A stretch of 64,000 bases of DNA. Source: Deltaproteobacteria bacterium. GTDB taxonomy: Bacteria; Lernaellota; Lernaellaia; JACKCT01. Shown in pieces: positions 44,840 through 53,172 of the stretch (positions are counted from its first letter, which is position 1; every line of letters begins with the position of its first letter). The notes under the pieces are model-generated. The model had not been told where the DNA came from, did no database searches, and saw only the letters and a list, made by a program, of their open reading frames with translations. The DNA is taken from assembly GCA_020633895.1 (NCBI GenBank), contig JACKCT010000001.1, positions 186,001 through 250,000 on the forward strand. Reading direction: 5' to 3'. The position numbers and the translations under genes are program-made.

Positions 44840-46930
44840 CTATCGCGCGGGAATGTACTCGTCCGCGCCGATGTCCCACCCCGCGCCCTGCGGCCGGGCG
44901 CCCCCGTCGATGTCGTAACCCAAGGCGTCCAGCGCATCTTCCGGCGCCAGCGACGTGGGATCGATCCCCGCGTCGATCAGCGGACTCCCGGCGGCGAGGT
45001 GGTAGTCATCGGCCGCGGCAAAACCTGGTTTGGCGGAGATATTGTCGGAAGATTGGGCGCAACTGCTCCATTCACAAGCATTGACTTCATTCACCGTAGA
45101 GACGCAGTCGTCCTCCGTTTCCAGTAGACAAGTCGGTGAAATGGCATACAGGGCATTGCCGAGAACGGTTTGCAGATCGGGTTGGCCCGTGTGTTCGAAA
45201 GTGAGAGGAAAATTCGCCTCGGACATCGAGGAAATCGCCACGTTGTTGACGAACGATCGAGGAGGGCCAATAAGCTCGCGCACGTCGAGACCTGCCCCGG
45301 TGGATTCCTGCCCCGGCCCGGCGGCCAAGGTGTTCTGCGCGATGAAATATGTGGAATTTTCAACCCTGACAGCGCCATTGATGCTGCCTGCGAACCCTGT
45401 GGCAATCACATTGTTGACCAGCACTACTTTTCCAGGCGATTCCGAATATGCGGAAGTGATAAAGCCGAAATTAGAAACGGCGCTATTGCCTGTGGCAATC
45501 ACATTGTCAGAGAGAAAAACCCAATCGGCGTATTCTGCCCCGACACCGACTAGCCAACCCAGCGAGAAATCCGACAGAGATCCGACGCGAATGACATTGC
45601 GGGTCAGGGTCGCATCGTGGGTGCCGCTTAGGTAAACGCCGTTCGCTTCTTCGTACGACCCGGCAACTTCGATCGTCGAGTCGCTTACGGACAAGGTGCC
45701 GGCTTGGTCCAAGATGCCGTAGCCTTCCTCGTTGGGTAGGCCAAGGCCCACTTGCGTGTTTCGAACTATGGCCTGGCTTTTATAGAGACCGATGCCGACT
45801 TGCCGTTCGAGTGCATTGCCGCGAATTTCGGATTTTTCGATGACCGTCGATGCGCTGAAGGCGGTTACAATTCCGGCAAAGAACTTTTGAACGTCGTGGC
45901 CGGTGACCTGCAAGCGGCGAGCCGTAAGCGTACCGTGGTCATCCATAAACACCCCGTGGGCCGTTTGAGATCCGTCCATTTCGATGACGACGTCGATCAG
46001 TTCGAGAGCGACGTAGTAATCGGTCAAGACACCGTACGATTCGCCGCTGTCGCTCAGGGATTTGATAAGCGTTCGTGTGGCGCGCAGGGTGCCATCGGTC
46101 TGCACGAACAGAACCGCCGTGTCTGCCACTGTTCCGCCGAAGGCCACTAGGCCGTCCGCAAAGAGCGAACCGTTGGATACCACGGTCACGGGATTGACCA
46201 CCGCCGCCTCAATCACCGTCTCATGCGCCTCAATATCCCGCGACCAATCGGTCGCGTCATACCCACCGAAAATGCTCGCGGCGTTGACGACGACGTCCTC
46301 GGTGTAAGTGCCTCCCGCGATGTAGACGTTCTTTTTGTCGGCGGTGCCTTCGGCTAGGTCGACGCCGTGTTGGATGGTTGCCACGGGCGCGGCTTGCGTG
46401 CCGGGGTAGGCGTCGTTGCCGGACGCGCCGTCGACGAAGATGCCGTTGGCGTCCGACGCCTCAAAATCCCCACCGACGCAGTCCTGGTCCTCGCCGTCGT
46501 CGGGAATTTCGACCGCGTCGGGATACGTCGTGTCGGCCTCGTCGTTGCAGTCCGTGGCCGTCGGCGAATAGATCGAAGGCAGCACCCCGTTCGTGCAGAC
46601 CTGCACCGGCGTGCCCGGATAGCCGTCCTCGTCTTCGTCCAGATAGCCGGTCAGGGTTTCGAAAAGACTGCCGTTGCCGTCGTCGCAATCCGGCCCTGCC
46701 TCGCAATTCTCGCCGAACCCGTCGCCGTCCCCGTCGATGCACGTTTTCTCGGTGTCGTCATCGACCGCGTCGTCGTCATCGGCGTCGTCATCCGACGTGT
46801 CGTCATCATTGTCGACCGTGTCGTCGTCAGTCGTCGCGGCGGAATCGTCGTCGTCGTCGCCGGGAGCGCAGGCAAGGAAGGTCGAAAGGCAAAGGACCAG
46901 GGCGGGGAGCAACAACATCCATCGTCGCAT
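44840..46930 (-). CDS. lipoprotein with Asp linker, MopE-like metal-binding repeats and beta-helix
   Basis: The 696-residue protein has a lipobox (LCLSTFLAC), an Asp/Thr linker (DDDDDSAATTDDDTVDNDDD), then about 100 residues of Cys-Asp repeats of the MopE/putative metal-binding type (DGDGDGFGENC; DCDDGNGSLF; DEDEDGYPGTPVQVC; DCNDEADTTYPDAVEIPDDG). A parallel beta-helix of some 450 residues follows, with the start DGASGNDAYPGTQAAPVATI and the end GWDIGADEY, the usual markers of choice-of-anchor/pectin-lyase-fold surface proteins. It is likely displayed on the outer membrane; function unknown. Confidence 0.88.
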   Translation of the reverse strand: MRRWMLLLPALVLCLSTFLACAPGDDDDDSAATTDDDTVDNDDDTSDDDADDDDAVDDDTEKTCIDGDGDGFGENCEAGPDCDDGNGSLFETLTGYLDEDEDGYPGTPVQVCTNGVLPSIYSPTATDCNDEADTTYPDAVEIPDDGEDQDCVGGDFEASDANGIFVDGASGNDAYPGTQAAPVATIQHGVDLAEGTADKKNVYIAGGTYTEDVVVNAASIFGGYDATDWSRDIEAHETVIEAAVVNPVTVVSNGSLFADGLVAFGGTVADTAVLFVQTDGTLRATRTLIKSLSDSGESYGVLTDYYVALELIDVVIEMDGSQTAHGVFMDDHGTLTARRLQVTGHDVQKFFAGIVTAFSASTVIEKSEIRGNALERQVGIGLYKSQAIVRNTQVGLGLPNEEGYGILDQAGTLSVSDSTIEVAGSYEEANGVYLSGTHDATLTRNVIRVGSLSDFSLGWLVGVGAEYADWVFLSDNVIATGNSAVSNFGFITSAYSESPGKVVLVNNVIATGFAGSINGAVRVENSTYFIAQNTLAAGPGQESTGAGLDVRELIGPPRSFVNNVAISSMSEANFPLTFEHTGQPDLQTVLGNALYAISPTCLLETEDDCVSTVNEVNACEWSSCAQSSDNISAKPGFAAADDYHLAAGSPLIDAGIDPTSLAPEDALDALGYDIDGGARPQGAGWDIGADEYIPAR

Positions 46931-47125
46931 TTTGATAGACCTCGCTATTTACGACGCGCGTCGGCTCCCCGTTGCCTTGGCGGTCCGTTCTTTGGATTCC
47001 GTCTTGTTAAATCCGATATCGACCCCATTCGCAAGCGGAATTCGGCAAAATCCGTCTTGACGTGCCGATCGGTATGGAGTTGCATCGATTCTTCACCAAC
47101 AGCAAACGACGCAAGGAGACGCGCG

Positions 47126-47539
47126 ATGCATCTGCCCATCACGATCAACTGGTTCGCGGTTCTGGTGGCCGGTTTGTTGTGCATGCCGCTGGGAATGATC
47201 TGGTATTCGCCCAAGACGTTCGGCACGCGCTGGATGGCCTACGTGGGCCTGACGCCGGAAAAAGCGAAAGAGGATTTCCACCCGATCATGATCGTCAAAA
47301 GCCTGATCGCGAATCTCATTCTCGCGTTTTTCCTGGCGGTGTTTTTCGATTGGCTGATGGTGGCGGACGTCGCCAAGGGCCTCATGTTCGGCATCCTCTT
47401 CGGCTTGGCGTTTTCGGTTTGCCTCCAGGCGTCGCACTACATCTGGGAAAAGCGCCCGGTGGGGCTTTTCGTGATCGTCGCCGGATATGACATCACGCAA
47501 TTGGCGATCATGGGCGCGGTGATCGGCGCGTGGCAATAA
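47126..47539 (+). CDS. DUF1761 membrane protein
   Basis: ATG 47126 follows AAGGAG at 7 nt. The 137-residue protein has four hydrophobic segments. It matches the DUF1761 family through NWFAVLVAGLLCMPLGMIWYS at the start, FGTRWMAYVGL, a second helix near ANLILAFFLAVFFDWL and the closing YDITQLAIMGAVIGAW. It is an inner-membrane protein with no known function. Confidence 0.9.
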   Translation: MHLPITINWFAVLVAGLLCMPLGMIWYSPKTFGTRWMAYVGLTPEKAKEDFHPIMIVKSLIANLILAFFLAVFFDWLMVADVAKGLMFGILFGLAFSVCLQASHYIWEKRPVGLFVIVAGYDITQLAIMGAVIGAWQ

Positions 47540-47586
47540 CGGTTCGCGCGTTGACAACGCGGCGGGCGGCGTCGCTAAATGACCCC

Positions 47587-47955
47587 ATGACCGTCCACCG
47601 CTTCGGGAGCCGATCGTTGTCACACTTCGCCCGAATTTTCCCGCTGCTGTTCGCCTTGATCGCCGTCGGCGCGATGGCCCCGGCCTGCGATTGCGACGGG
47701 GACAATTTCGGCGACGAGGACATCGACGTTGCATGCAGTTGCTCGGGCTTCGCCCATGCGGTGTTCGAGGACTGCAGCGGGCAGGTGCGGGTGGACGACG
47801 AATATCTCTCCGCGGACGAGGTCGCCCAATCATGTACGCAAGGCCTTGAAGACGGCGGCGACGACGCGGACACGTTCCGTTGTTATATCGAGGCCGCGTG
47901 CGAGGCGGAGAATTGCGACCAGTTCGCCAGTCGATTGGATTTGTGCGGGTACTAG
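47587..47955 (+). CDS. small Cys-rich lipoprotein
   Basis: The 122-residue protein has a lipobox (LIAVGAMAPAC) followed by DCDGDNFGDEDIDVAC and a small domain with about ten Cys (CSCSGFAHAVFEDC, CYIEAACEAENC, DLCGY). It resembles the protein at 30182-30502 in size, Cys content and acidic start. Function unknown. Confidence 0.75.
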   Translation: MTVHRFGSRSLSHFARIFPLLFALIAVGAMAPACDCDGDNFGDEDIDVACSCSGFAHAVFEDCSGQVRVDDEYLSADEVAQSCTQGLEDGGDDADTFRCYIEAACEAENCDQFASRLDLCGY

Positions 47956-48063
47956 GGGAGCATTGGGGAGAGTGTCGTCCTGAGCAACGCGAAGGATCTG
48001 GTTGCTTCCAAGCAAGCTCGATCGCAATCCGCAAAAAGCGCAAGATAAACAGGATTTCGCAGC

Positions 48064-48091
48064 CAACCGCTCACTACGATTCGCGGCTCTG
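48064..48091 (-). repeat. dispersed intergenic repeat, family A
   Basis: The copy holds ACTACGATTCGCGGCTCTG. It lies in the 266-nt spacer before the glyA-like gene, which also holds a family B copy at 47973-48000. Confidence 0.75.
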
Positions 48092-48221
48092 TTAGGCCGA
48101 AATGCCTGCCGGCAACCATGGGAGGTACGCGACTTCCCGGACTTTACACCCCTACGTCATCGGCCTATGATCCGGCCTCATTGTCCAGCCTTGGACGAAT
48201 CACCGAAGGACGGAAAATCGG

Positions 48222-49475
48222 ATGAGCCTGAATAAGGTCCAAGAGATCGAACGCACCATCGACGCTCAGAATCAGTGGCGCAGCCACTGCATCAACTTGA
48301 TTGCCAGCGAAAACGTGGTTTCCGGCCGCGTTCGCAAGGCCCTGGGGTCGGATTTCGGCCATCGCTACGCCGAAGGCCACCCCGGCGCCCGCTACTACGA
48401 AGGCACCAAATACATCGACGAACTCGAGGCCCACGTCCAGGCGTCGGTCAAGGAGATCTTCGGTTGCGAACAGGCCGACGTGCGCGCCTATTCGGGCAAC
48501 GTGGCCAACGAGGCGGTCTTCTCGCGCATTGTGAAGGCGGACCGGCCGGTCATGGTCAACTCCACCCCCGGCGGCGGCCATATCAGCCACCACAAGCTCG
48601 GGTCGGTCGGCAAGTTCTCGAAGAATATCGTGGACCTGCCCCGCGACGAGTCCAAGGCCGGCTACGCGATGGACGTGCCCAAGGCCGTCGAGATGATCGA
48701 GGAGATCAAACCCGCGGCGGTGATCTTGGGCAAGAGCATGATCCTGCTGCCCGAGCCGGTCGCCGAGTTGGCGGACGTCTGCCGCAAGCACGACGTGTTT
48801 TTGCATTACGACGCGGCCCACGTGTTCGGCCTGATCGCCGGAGGCCAGTTCCAAAAGCCGCTGGACGAGGGCGCGCTGATCATGAGCGGCTCCACCCACA
48901 AGACCTTCTTCGGAACGCAGCGCGGCGTGATCTGCTCCAATCTGTCGGACGAAGACTTCCGCCGTTTCGACCGGGGCGTCTTTCCCGGTTCGACCTCCAA
49001 CCACCACCTGGACACGCTGGCGTCCATGGCGATCGTGGTGGAGGAGTTCAAGGCGTTCGGCAAGGACTACGCCAAGGCGGTTATCGACAACGCCAAGCAC
49101 CTGGCCCACGCCCTCAAGGCCGAGGGGATGGACGTGCAGGGTGAGATGTTCGGCTTCACCGAGAGCCACCAGGTGATCGTTTCGGTCAAGGAGCAGGGCG
49201 GCGGCAAGGATGTGTCGCGCAAGATGAACGACAACAACATCGTCTGCAATATGAATATGCTGCCGCACGAGCCGCGCAAGAACGCGACGAATCCCGAGGG
49301 CTTGCGCCTGGGCGTGCAGGAGATGACGCGATTCGGCATGGGCGAGGCCGAGATGAAGACCATCGCCAAGCTCATCGCCGACTGCGTGATGCGCGACAAG
49401 AACGTGAAAGGCGACGTGGAGGCGTTCCGCAACGACTTCCAGGTCGTCAAATACTCGTTCGACGAAGGCGCGTAG
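48222..49475 (+). CDS. glyA: serine hydroxymethyltransferase, archaeal-like type
   Basis: The 417-residue PLP enzyme has the SHMT motifs NLIASENVVS, HRYAEGHPGARYYEGTKYID, ADVRAYSGNVANEAVF and the PLP Lys227 in SGSTHKTFFGTQRG. The active-site block reads HYDAAHVFGLIAGGQF, closer to the archaeal SHMT form than to the usual bacterial VDMAHIAGL/TTTHKTLRGPRGG. It should move one-carbon units between serine and glycine with a folate-type cofactor. Which pterin it uses cannot be told from the sequence. The gene precedes a tRNA-Thr gene. Confidence 0.85.
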   Translation: MSLNKVQEIERTIDAQNQWRSHCINLIASENVVSGRVRKALGSDFGHRYAEGHPGARYYEGTKYIDELEAHVQASVKEIFGCEQADVRAYSGNVANEAVFSRIVKADRPVMVNSTPGGGHISHHKLGSVGKFSKNIVDLPRDESKAGYAMDVPKAVEMIEEIKPAAVILGKSMILLPEPVAELADVCRKHDVFLHYDAAHVFGLIAGGQFQKPLDEGALIMSGSTHKTFFGTQRGVICSNLSDEDFRRFDRGVFPGSTSNHHLDTLASMAIVVEEFKAFGKDYAKAVIDNAKHLAHALKAEGMDVQGEMFGFTESHQVIVSVKEQGGGKDVSRKMNDNNIVCNMNMLPHEPRKNATNPEGLRLGVQEMTRFGMGEAEMKTIAKLIADCVMRDKNVKGDVEAFRNDFQVVKYSFDEGA

Positions 49476-49601
49476 GCGCGCGTTCTGCCCTTGGCCCTTG
49501 GATGGTCAAGCCGGACTTGCAATGCGCCGAAAAATTCCTAAGATGCGACCCCGCTTCGCGGATCGAGGGGCCTAAGCCCGTGGGCCGCGAAGCCGATTTT
49601 C

Positions 49602-49673
49602 GCCGCCGTAGCTCAGGGGTAGAGCACTTCCTTGGTAAGGAAGGGGTCGACAGTTCAAATCTGTCCGGCGGCT
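49602..49673 (+). tRNA. tRNA-Thr (anticodon GGT)
   Basis: A full cloverleaf is present: acceptor stem GCCGCCG/CGGCGGC, D-arm GCTC...GAGC, anticodon arm CTTCC-TTGGTAA-GGAAG with anticodon GGT, T-arm GACAG-TTCAAAT-CTGTC and discriminator T. CCA is not encoded. The low-GC cassette begins about 165 nt downstream, and tRNA genes are common integration sites, but I saw no second copy of the 3' end in the window. Confidence 0.95.
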
Positions 49674-49825
49674 TTGCCGAAAAAGAATATGTCTGTCCCA
49701 AATATCCATGGGTTGCATGGCGACTCAGTGCGCGGACCTCTTTCGTTGCCTAGGGCAGGTCACTCACATCGGCGCGGACAACGGCCACGACATCGTCATA
49801 CAATCTTTGATAATTGCGGCTGATT

Positions 49826-49853
49826 ATCTTTGGCAAACTATCTTTGGCAAACT
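49826..49853. repeat. 14-bp tandem duplication
   Basis: ATCTTTGGCAAACT occurs twice, back to back, spanning the stop of the nucleotidyltransferase-fold gene. It may be a slippage product or a trace of an insertion junction. Confidence 0.8.
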
Positions 49854-50575
49854 AAGAATGGTGTTATCGAGGACCAGACCGGCTCCGCTTGGTCAATGCG
49901 CGGGAAATGATCGACCAGGCTCGAAGCTGAAAGATAACCATTGTCAAGCCGAAGTTTTCGTTGATGTTTTTCCATTCTCGTGATTTTGCCGAAACACGGC
50001 AAGTGCTCCAAACGGAGACGGTATTTGATCGAATGCCGGCCTACTCGAGATGCCTGGATGATGTATTGTCTATTTGTGTGAAGGAAGAAATCGACTAAAG
50101 GGTGGTTCGTTCGGATAATATCCACCTCTTGTCGCGGGGGGATATCTCGGATCGTGTTGGCAATGTCGGACGCTCCGAAAGCCCGATGGTCCAGGGTGCG
50201 AATAAAACTGATATCGCAGTTAATCTTTTGCTTGACGGAGAAAACATTAATCTTTGTCAGAGTGTCGTCGATGGCCGCGTCATCGACCGGAACTCGGGGG
50301 TCACGCTCGCAAAGCCGGACATCGATATCCCCGGCTTTGCTATGGCGAAACAAAACGGACCCCACGAAATGCAACGCAAGCGTTTGCCAAGTCGGCAGCG
50401 TCGAGGCGAAGTTCGAGAGCTTAACGAGGTCTCCGGGCTGCACCGTTAGCCCGCTCAAGCGCCGTGAACGATGGTATTGGCGCAGATAATATCCCGGATT
50501 TGTTTCTTGATGCACTGCCATGCTCGGCCTGCCCAACGATTCGAGAAAGCCGCCCGCTGAGTTATTGGTGTCCAA
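49838..50575 (-). CDS. nucleotidyltransferase-fold protein, last gene of the tRNA-linked cassette
   Basis: The frame starts at TTG 50575, directly after the stop of the 71-residue peptide gene; ATG 50521 is another possible start. The protein (up to 245 residues) has the nucleotidyltransferase signature HFVGSVLFRHSKAGDIDVRL, that is GS, nine residues, DID, which is the metal-binding site of the Pol-beta superfamily (MNT, CCA and AbiEii-type enzymes). The rest is mixed alpha/beta and basic. GC content is well below the window average. It could transfer a nucleotide to a small molecule, RNA or protein; neighbours suggest the acidic peptide as a partner, as an inference only. Confidence 0.7.
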   Translation of the reverse strand: MDTNNSAGGFLESLGRPSMAVHQETNPGYYLRQYHRSRRLSGLTVQPGDLVKLSNFASTLPTWQTLALHFVGSVLFRHSKAGDIDVRLCERDPRVPVDDAAIDDTLTKINVFSVKQKINCDISFIRTLDHRAFGASDIANTIRDIPPRQEVDIIRTNHPLVDFFLHTNRQYIIQASRVGRHSIKYRLRLEHLPCFGKITRMEKHQRKLRLDNGYLSASSLVDHFPRIDQAEPVWSSITPFLVCQR

Positions 50576-50791
50576 CTAGAGGGACCAGCTAAAAACCAGC
50601 AGGACTTCCCACTCCAGGTTAAATTCCCACCCCCCGGAGCCCCCGGCATTCGGGTCGATGTCGAGATCAAAGTCAAATTCCAAATCAATATCATAATCCG
50701 GGCCATCGGCCTCAATATCAAACCAAAGCTCCAGGTCTTGATCTTCTTCAAACTCCAGATGGTAATCAAAGTTCCATTCCCATTCATTCAT
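50576..50791 (-). CDS. 71-residue highly acidic, aromatic-rich peptide without Lys or Arg
   Basis: ATG 50791 follows GAGGGAAACT, a good ribosome site. Of 71 residues, 12 are Asp, 11 Glu, 6 Trp, 7 Phe and 2 Tyr; there is no Lys or Arg and one His. Residues 32-46 (DYDIDLEFDFDLDID) alternate acidic and hydrophobic residues perfectly, as in an amphipathic beta strand; residues 3-27 do so less strictly. A Gly linker (AGGSGG) precedes a C-terminal hydrophobic segment (WEVLLVFSWSL). No family is known to me. The gene lies between a 199-residue unknown and a nucleotidyltransferase-fold gene on the same strand. It could be a precursor peptide, an inhibitor mimicking nucleic acid, or a fibre-forming protein. 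Confidence 0.75.
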   Translation of the reverse strand: MNEWEWNFDYHLEFEEDQDLELWFDIEADGPDYDIDLEFDFDLDIDPNAGGSGGWEFNLEWEVLLVFSWSL

Positions 50792-50849
50792 AGTTTCCCT
50801 CGTTGGCCTTTTAGCCGGTGTGCGTTGTCACAAAAGAAAAATGGTAAAC

Positions 50850-51449
50850 TTAGCTGCTCTCAAGCTCCATTTCCAATTCGTAAATCGTCTCAACGTTATT
50901 CAAATTGGGAGCCTTGGCCGTAAACAGCGTCCAAATCGCGCGATGGCCCAATTCCACGATAAAACGAACGATTCCGGGGCTGTCTTGTGATAGGGTCGGA
51001 TCGGCAATAAATGTCGTCCTTAGGCCCTTAGAGTCCACGGTTGCCCATGTGTGCGAGTCATCCACGACGGGCAATTTTTGGATGGTAAGGAGCCGCTGGG
51101 AGCGGGCGGTCGCGGGGCGTTCTCTGGCCTCGGCCGGATTGGCCAAATTGATATGGATGGAGGCCTGGAAGGGGCCGATCCATATATCTTTTTCCATGGA
51201 CGCTCGGCGTGCCCCAATTTCCGTCAACTTGCTCAACGGAATGGAAATTCTAATCTGAGATTTCTGCTCCATAATGGCGTAGGTCCGAAGTTGATCCTCG
51301 GTTTTTTGGCCTTGCCAACGGACGACGCCGCGAAATTGAATCTCTTCAAACTCTTGGCGAAAACCGGCATCAACGCAAACGACACGAGGATCTGTCCCTT
51401 GGTTCGCAATTATTCTTCCTATGGAGAAATCTTGATCGGAAGGCGGCAT
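50850..51449 (-). CDS. 199-residue protein of unknown function, first main gene of the cassette
   Basis: ATG 51449 follows AAAGGGGAAAGT. The protein has no signal peptide or membrane segment. It is rich in beta-type sequence (EEIQFRGVVRWQGQ; SQIRISIPLSKL; DIWIGPFQASIHINLAN; PGIVRFIVELGHRAIWTLF) and ends in an acidic stretch (VETIYELEMELESS), which echoes the composition of the next gene. I do not recognise it. It shares the lower GC content of the cassette and is read in the same direction, 58 nt before the acidic peptide gene. Confidence 0.7.
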   Translation of the reverse strand: MPPSDQDFSIGRIIANQGTDPRVVCVDAGFRQEFEEIQFRGVVRWQGQKTEDQLRTYAIMEQKSQIRISIPLSKLTEIGARRASMEKDIWIGPFQASIHINLANPAEARERPATARSQRLLTIQKLPVVDDSHTWATVDSKGLRTTFIADPTLSQDSPGIVRFIVELGHRAIWTLFTAKAPNLNNVETIYELEMELESS

Positions 51450-51480
51450 ACTTTCCCCTTTCAGATGACGTACTTACAAT

Positions 51481-51603
51481 TTAACGAAAGATTTTAGACT
51501 TGATATCAGGATTCATGGTGCCGGTCAAACCATTTGTCGGCTCAAACCGTCTCCGAGGAATCTTGGTGAAATCGGGGTCTTGTCCATGGTTATTAGTAAG
51601 CAT
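51481..51603 (-). CDS. possible 40-residue leader protein of the cassette
   Basis: A short frame (starting MLTNNHGQDPDF, ending KSKIFR) stops 31 nt before the 199-residue gene. Its ribosome site is poor and its codon use is neutral, so it may not be translated. It lies in a 349-nt AT-rich region (51450-51798) that otherwise seems free of genes and probably holds the cassette's promoter. Confidence 0.25.
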   Translation of the reverse strand: MLTNNHGQDPDFTKIPRRRFEPTNGLTGTMNPDIKSKIFR

Positions 51604-51798
51604 TTTATTGATGATTCTTTTCAATAAGAGAGCCCTTGGAACTGCAAATTTAATAATGGGACAACGTATAAGGTTGCATGCCCTTGCGGGAGAGCGCGCT
51701 TGCAACGCAAGCTGGAGCAGTCGGAAATGAAAAAGATATAGACTTCGGCGTCCTATTGGGAAATCCGGCTCGGCAATTGCCTCTCTAAGGAGAAGATT

Positions 51799-52227
51799 AT
51801 GTCCGGCAAATTTACCTCGCCCCGCGGCACGATTCCGGGTTTCCGTTATCGAAACGCCCCGGCGGCGATCGAGTTTTTGAAGAAGGCGTTCGGGTTTGAA
51901 GAGAACGCGGTCTATCCCGGTGAGAGCGAAGGCGAAATCGCCCATGCGCAACTGACGTTGGGCCAGGCGATGATCATGCTCGGCTCCGGCAAAGGCGGCG
52001 AGTTCGACAAGCTGCGTGTCGATCCGAAAGACGCCGGCGGTGTGACGTCGAGTGTGTACATCGTCGTCGAGAACATCGACGAGCTGTATGAAAACGCCAA
52101 GGCGGCCGGGGCCGAGATCGTCATGGAAATTTGCGATCAGGACTACGGCAGTCGGGACTTTTCGGCTCGCGATCCGGAAGGGTACGTCTGGAGTTTCGGG
52201 ATGTACGATCCGTGGGCGCAGGGTTAA
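51799..52227 (+). CDS. VOC family protein (PhnB-like glyoxalase fold)
   Basis: The start follows AAGGAG. The 142-residue protein has the vicinal-oxygen-chelate fold with the PhnB-type features GFRYRNAPAAIEFLKKAFGFEE, AHAQLTLGQAMIMLGS, VYIVVENIDELYENAKAAGAEIV and the closing DYGSRDFSARDPEGYVWSFG. The Glu/His metal ligands of true glyoxalases are only partly present, so the reaction cannot be assigned. Typical members bind or detoxify small molecules. Confidence 0.9.
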   Translation: MSGKFTSPRGTIPGFRYRNAPAAIEFLKKAFGFEENAVYPGESEGEIAHAQLTLGQAMIMLGSGKGGEFDKLRVDPKDAGGVTSSVYIVVENIDELYENAKAAGAEIVMEICDQDYGSRDFSARDPEGYVWSFGMYDPWAQG

Positions 52228-52280
52228 ATGAGCTATCCGTGGGCGGATGGTTGATAGCGCCATGTCCTGCCAAAACGGCA

Positions 52281-52373
52281 TGTCATCCCGAATGAAATGA
52301 GGGATCTCTCGTGCGTTGGCCGATAGAGTTGCGAACAACGGACGAGAGGTTCCTCGCTACGCTCGGAATGACA
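52281..52373. repeat. inverted pair of family B repeats
   Basis: TGTCATCCCGAATGAAATGA and following bases (52281-52319) pair with the segment at 52335-52373 that ends CGCTCGGAATGACA. The two arms of about 39 bp would make a long imperfect hairpin between the VOC gene and the terminator. Confidence 0.75.
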
Positions 52374-52404
52374 AATCTGGTTTCTGGTCGCAGGCGCCCA
52401 AATC

Positions 52405-52440
52405 AAAACCCCCGGCCGTATCGACCGGGGGTTTCGTTTA
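52405..52440 (-). terminator. bidirectional rho-independent terminator
   Basis: CCCCCGG (52409-52415) pairs with CCGGGGG (52425-52431) around nine bases. On the plus strand TTTCGTTT follows; on the minus strand TTTTGATTT follows. It can end both the VOC gene and the crp-like gene. Confidence 0.85.
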
Positions 52441-52491
52441 CTGCCTTATTCGAATGTCTTTGATCGCGAGATCGAAGTTTGGCGATCGCTG

Positions 52492-53172
52492 CTAGTTAAG
52501 CTGATGCAGCCGTCGCTCGTCCTTGATGATGATCTTGCGTTCGTTGATGTCGATGTAACCCTCGCGGCGGAAGTCGCCGAGGGTGAGGCTGACCGTCTCG
52601 CGGCTGGAGCCGATGAGGTTGGCCAGGTCCTGGTGCGTGATCTTGATGCGCAGCAACTTGCCGCGGCTGTCCTTGATGCCGTAGTCGTCGGCCAGACGGA
52701 GCAGCAGGTTGGCCAGACGCTCGCGAACGCCCTTGTACAGGAAGTTCTCCATGTTGCGTTCGGCCTCTTTGCGGCGCTCGCCGATGATCTTGGCCAGGCG
52801 ATAGGTGATGGCCGGGCGCTTCTTGATGAGCTGCAGCAACTCGGGCTTCTTGATGACCAGGACATTGGTGTCGTCCAAGGCTTCCGCGAAGGTGTCGCGG
52901 GGCGCGTCGTCCAGGAACGCCATCTCGCCGAAGATGTCGCCGGTCTTGAGCAGGTTCAGGATGATCTCGCGACCGTCCTCGGTGATCTTGGCGATCTTGA
53001 TGCGGCCGGTGCGAATGATGTACAGGCCGTCGGCCGGATCGCCGGGACGATAAGCCACCTGCTTTTTGCGAACGAACATGGGCTGCGTGGCGCGTTCGAG
53101 TTCGCCCGGATCGTGATCGAACAGACCCGCGAACATCGGACTCGTAACCAGAAATTCTTGATTGTTCTTCAT
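52492..53172 (-). CDS. Crp/Fnr-family transcription regulator
   Basis: The 226-residue protein has a cyclic-nucleotide-binding fold (RPGDPADGLYIIRTGRIKI; the pocket motif GEMAFLDDAPRDTF), a dimer helix (KKRPAITYRLAKIIGERRKEAE) and a winged HTH with recognition helix IGSSRETVSLTLGDF. The RET in that helix equals the Arg-Glu-Thr of E. coli CRP, which reads TGTGA half-sites; the third contact Arg is Leu here. No Cys cluster for an iron-sulphur centre is present, so it is CRP-like rather than FNR-like. Its own spacer carries a TGA-N6-TCA palindrome. Confidence 0.93.
   Translation of the reverse strand: MKNNQEFLVTSPMFAGLFDHDPGELERATQPMFVRKKQVAYRPGDPADGLYIIRTGRIKIAKITEDGREIILNLLKTGDIFGEMAFLDDAPRDTFAEALDDTNVLVIKKPELLQLIKKRPAITYRLAKIIGERRKEAERNMENFLYKGVRERLANLLLRLADDYGIKDSRGKLLRIKITHQDLANLIGSSRETVSLTLGDFRREGYIDINERKIIIKDERRLHQLN

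Noticed and set aside
46367-47125. N-terminal extension of the DUF1761 gene by 253 residues
   Set aside because: The upstream part is antisense to the beta-helix lipoprotein; ATG 47126 has a good ribosome site and begins the family match.
49602-49673. Attachment-site repeat of the tRNA 3' end
   Set aside because: I looked for a second copy of the tRNA 3' segment downstream and saw none in the window, and no integrase gene is present, so integration remains only a suggestion.
49708-49983. 91-residue plus-strand frame after tRNA-Thr
   Set aside because: It overlaps the nucleotidyltransferase-fold gene on the other strand and shows no domain or ribosome site.
51500-51730. 76-residue plus-strand frame with a hydrophobic middle
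   Set aside because: It has no ribosome site and lies in an AT-rich spacer likely to hold the cassette's promoter.
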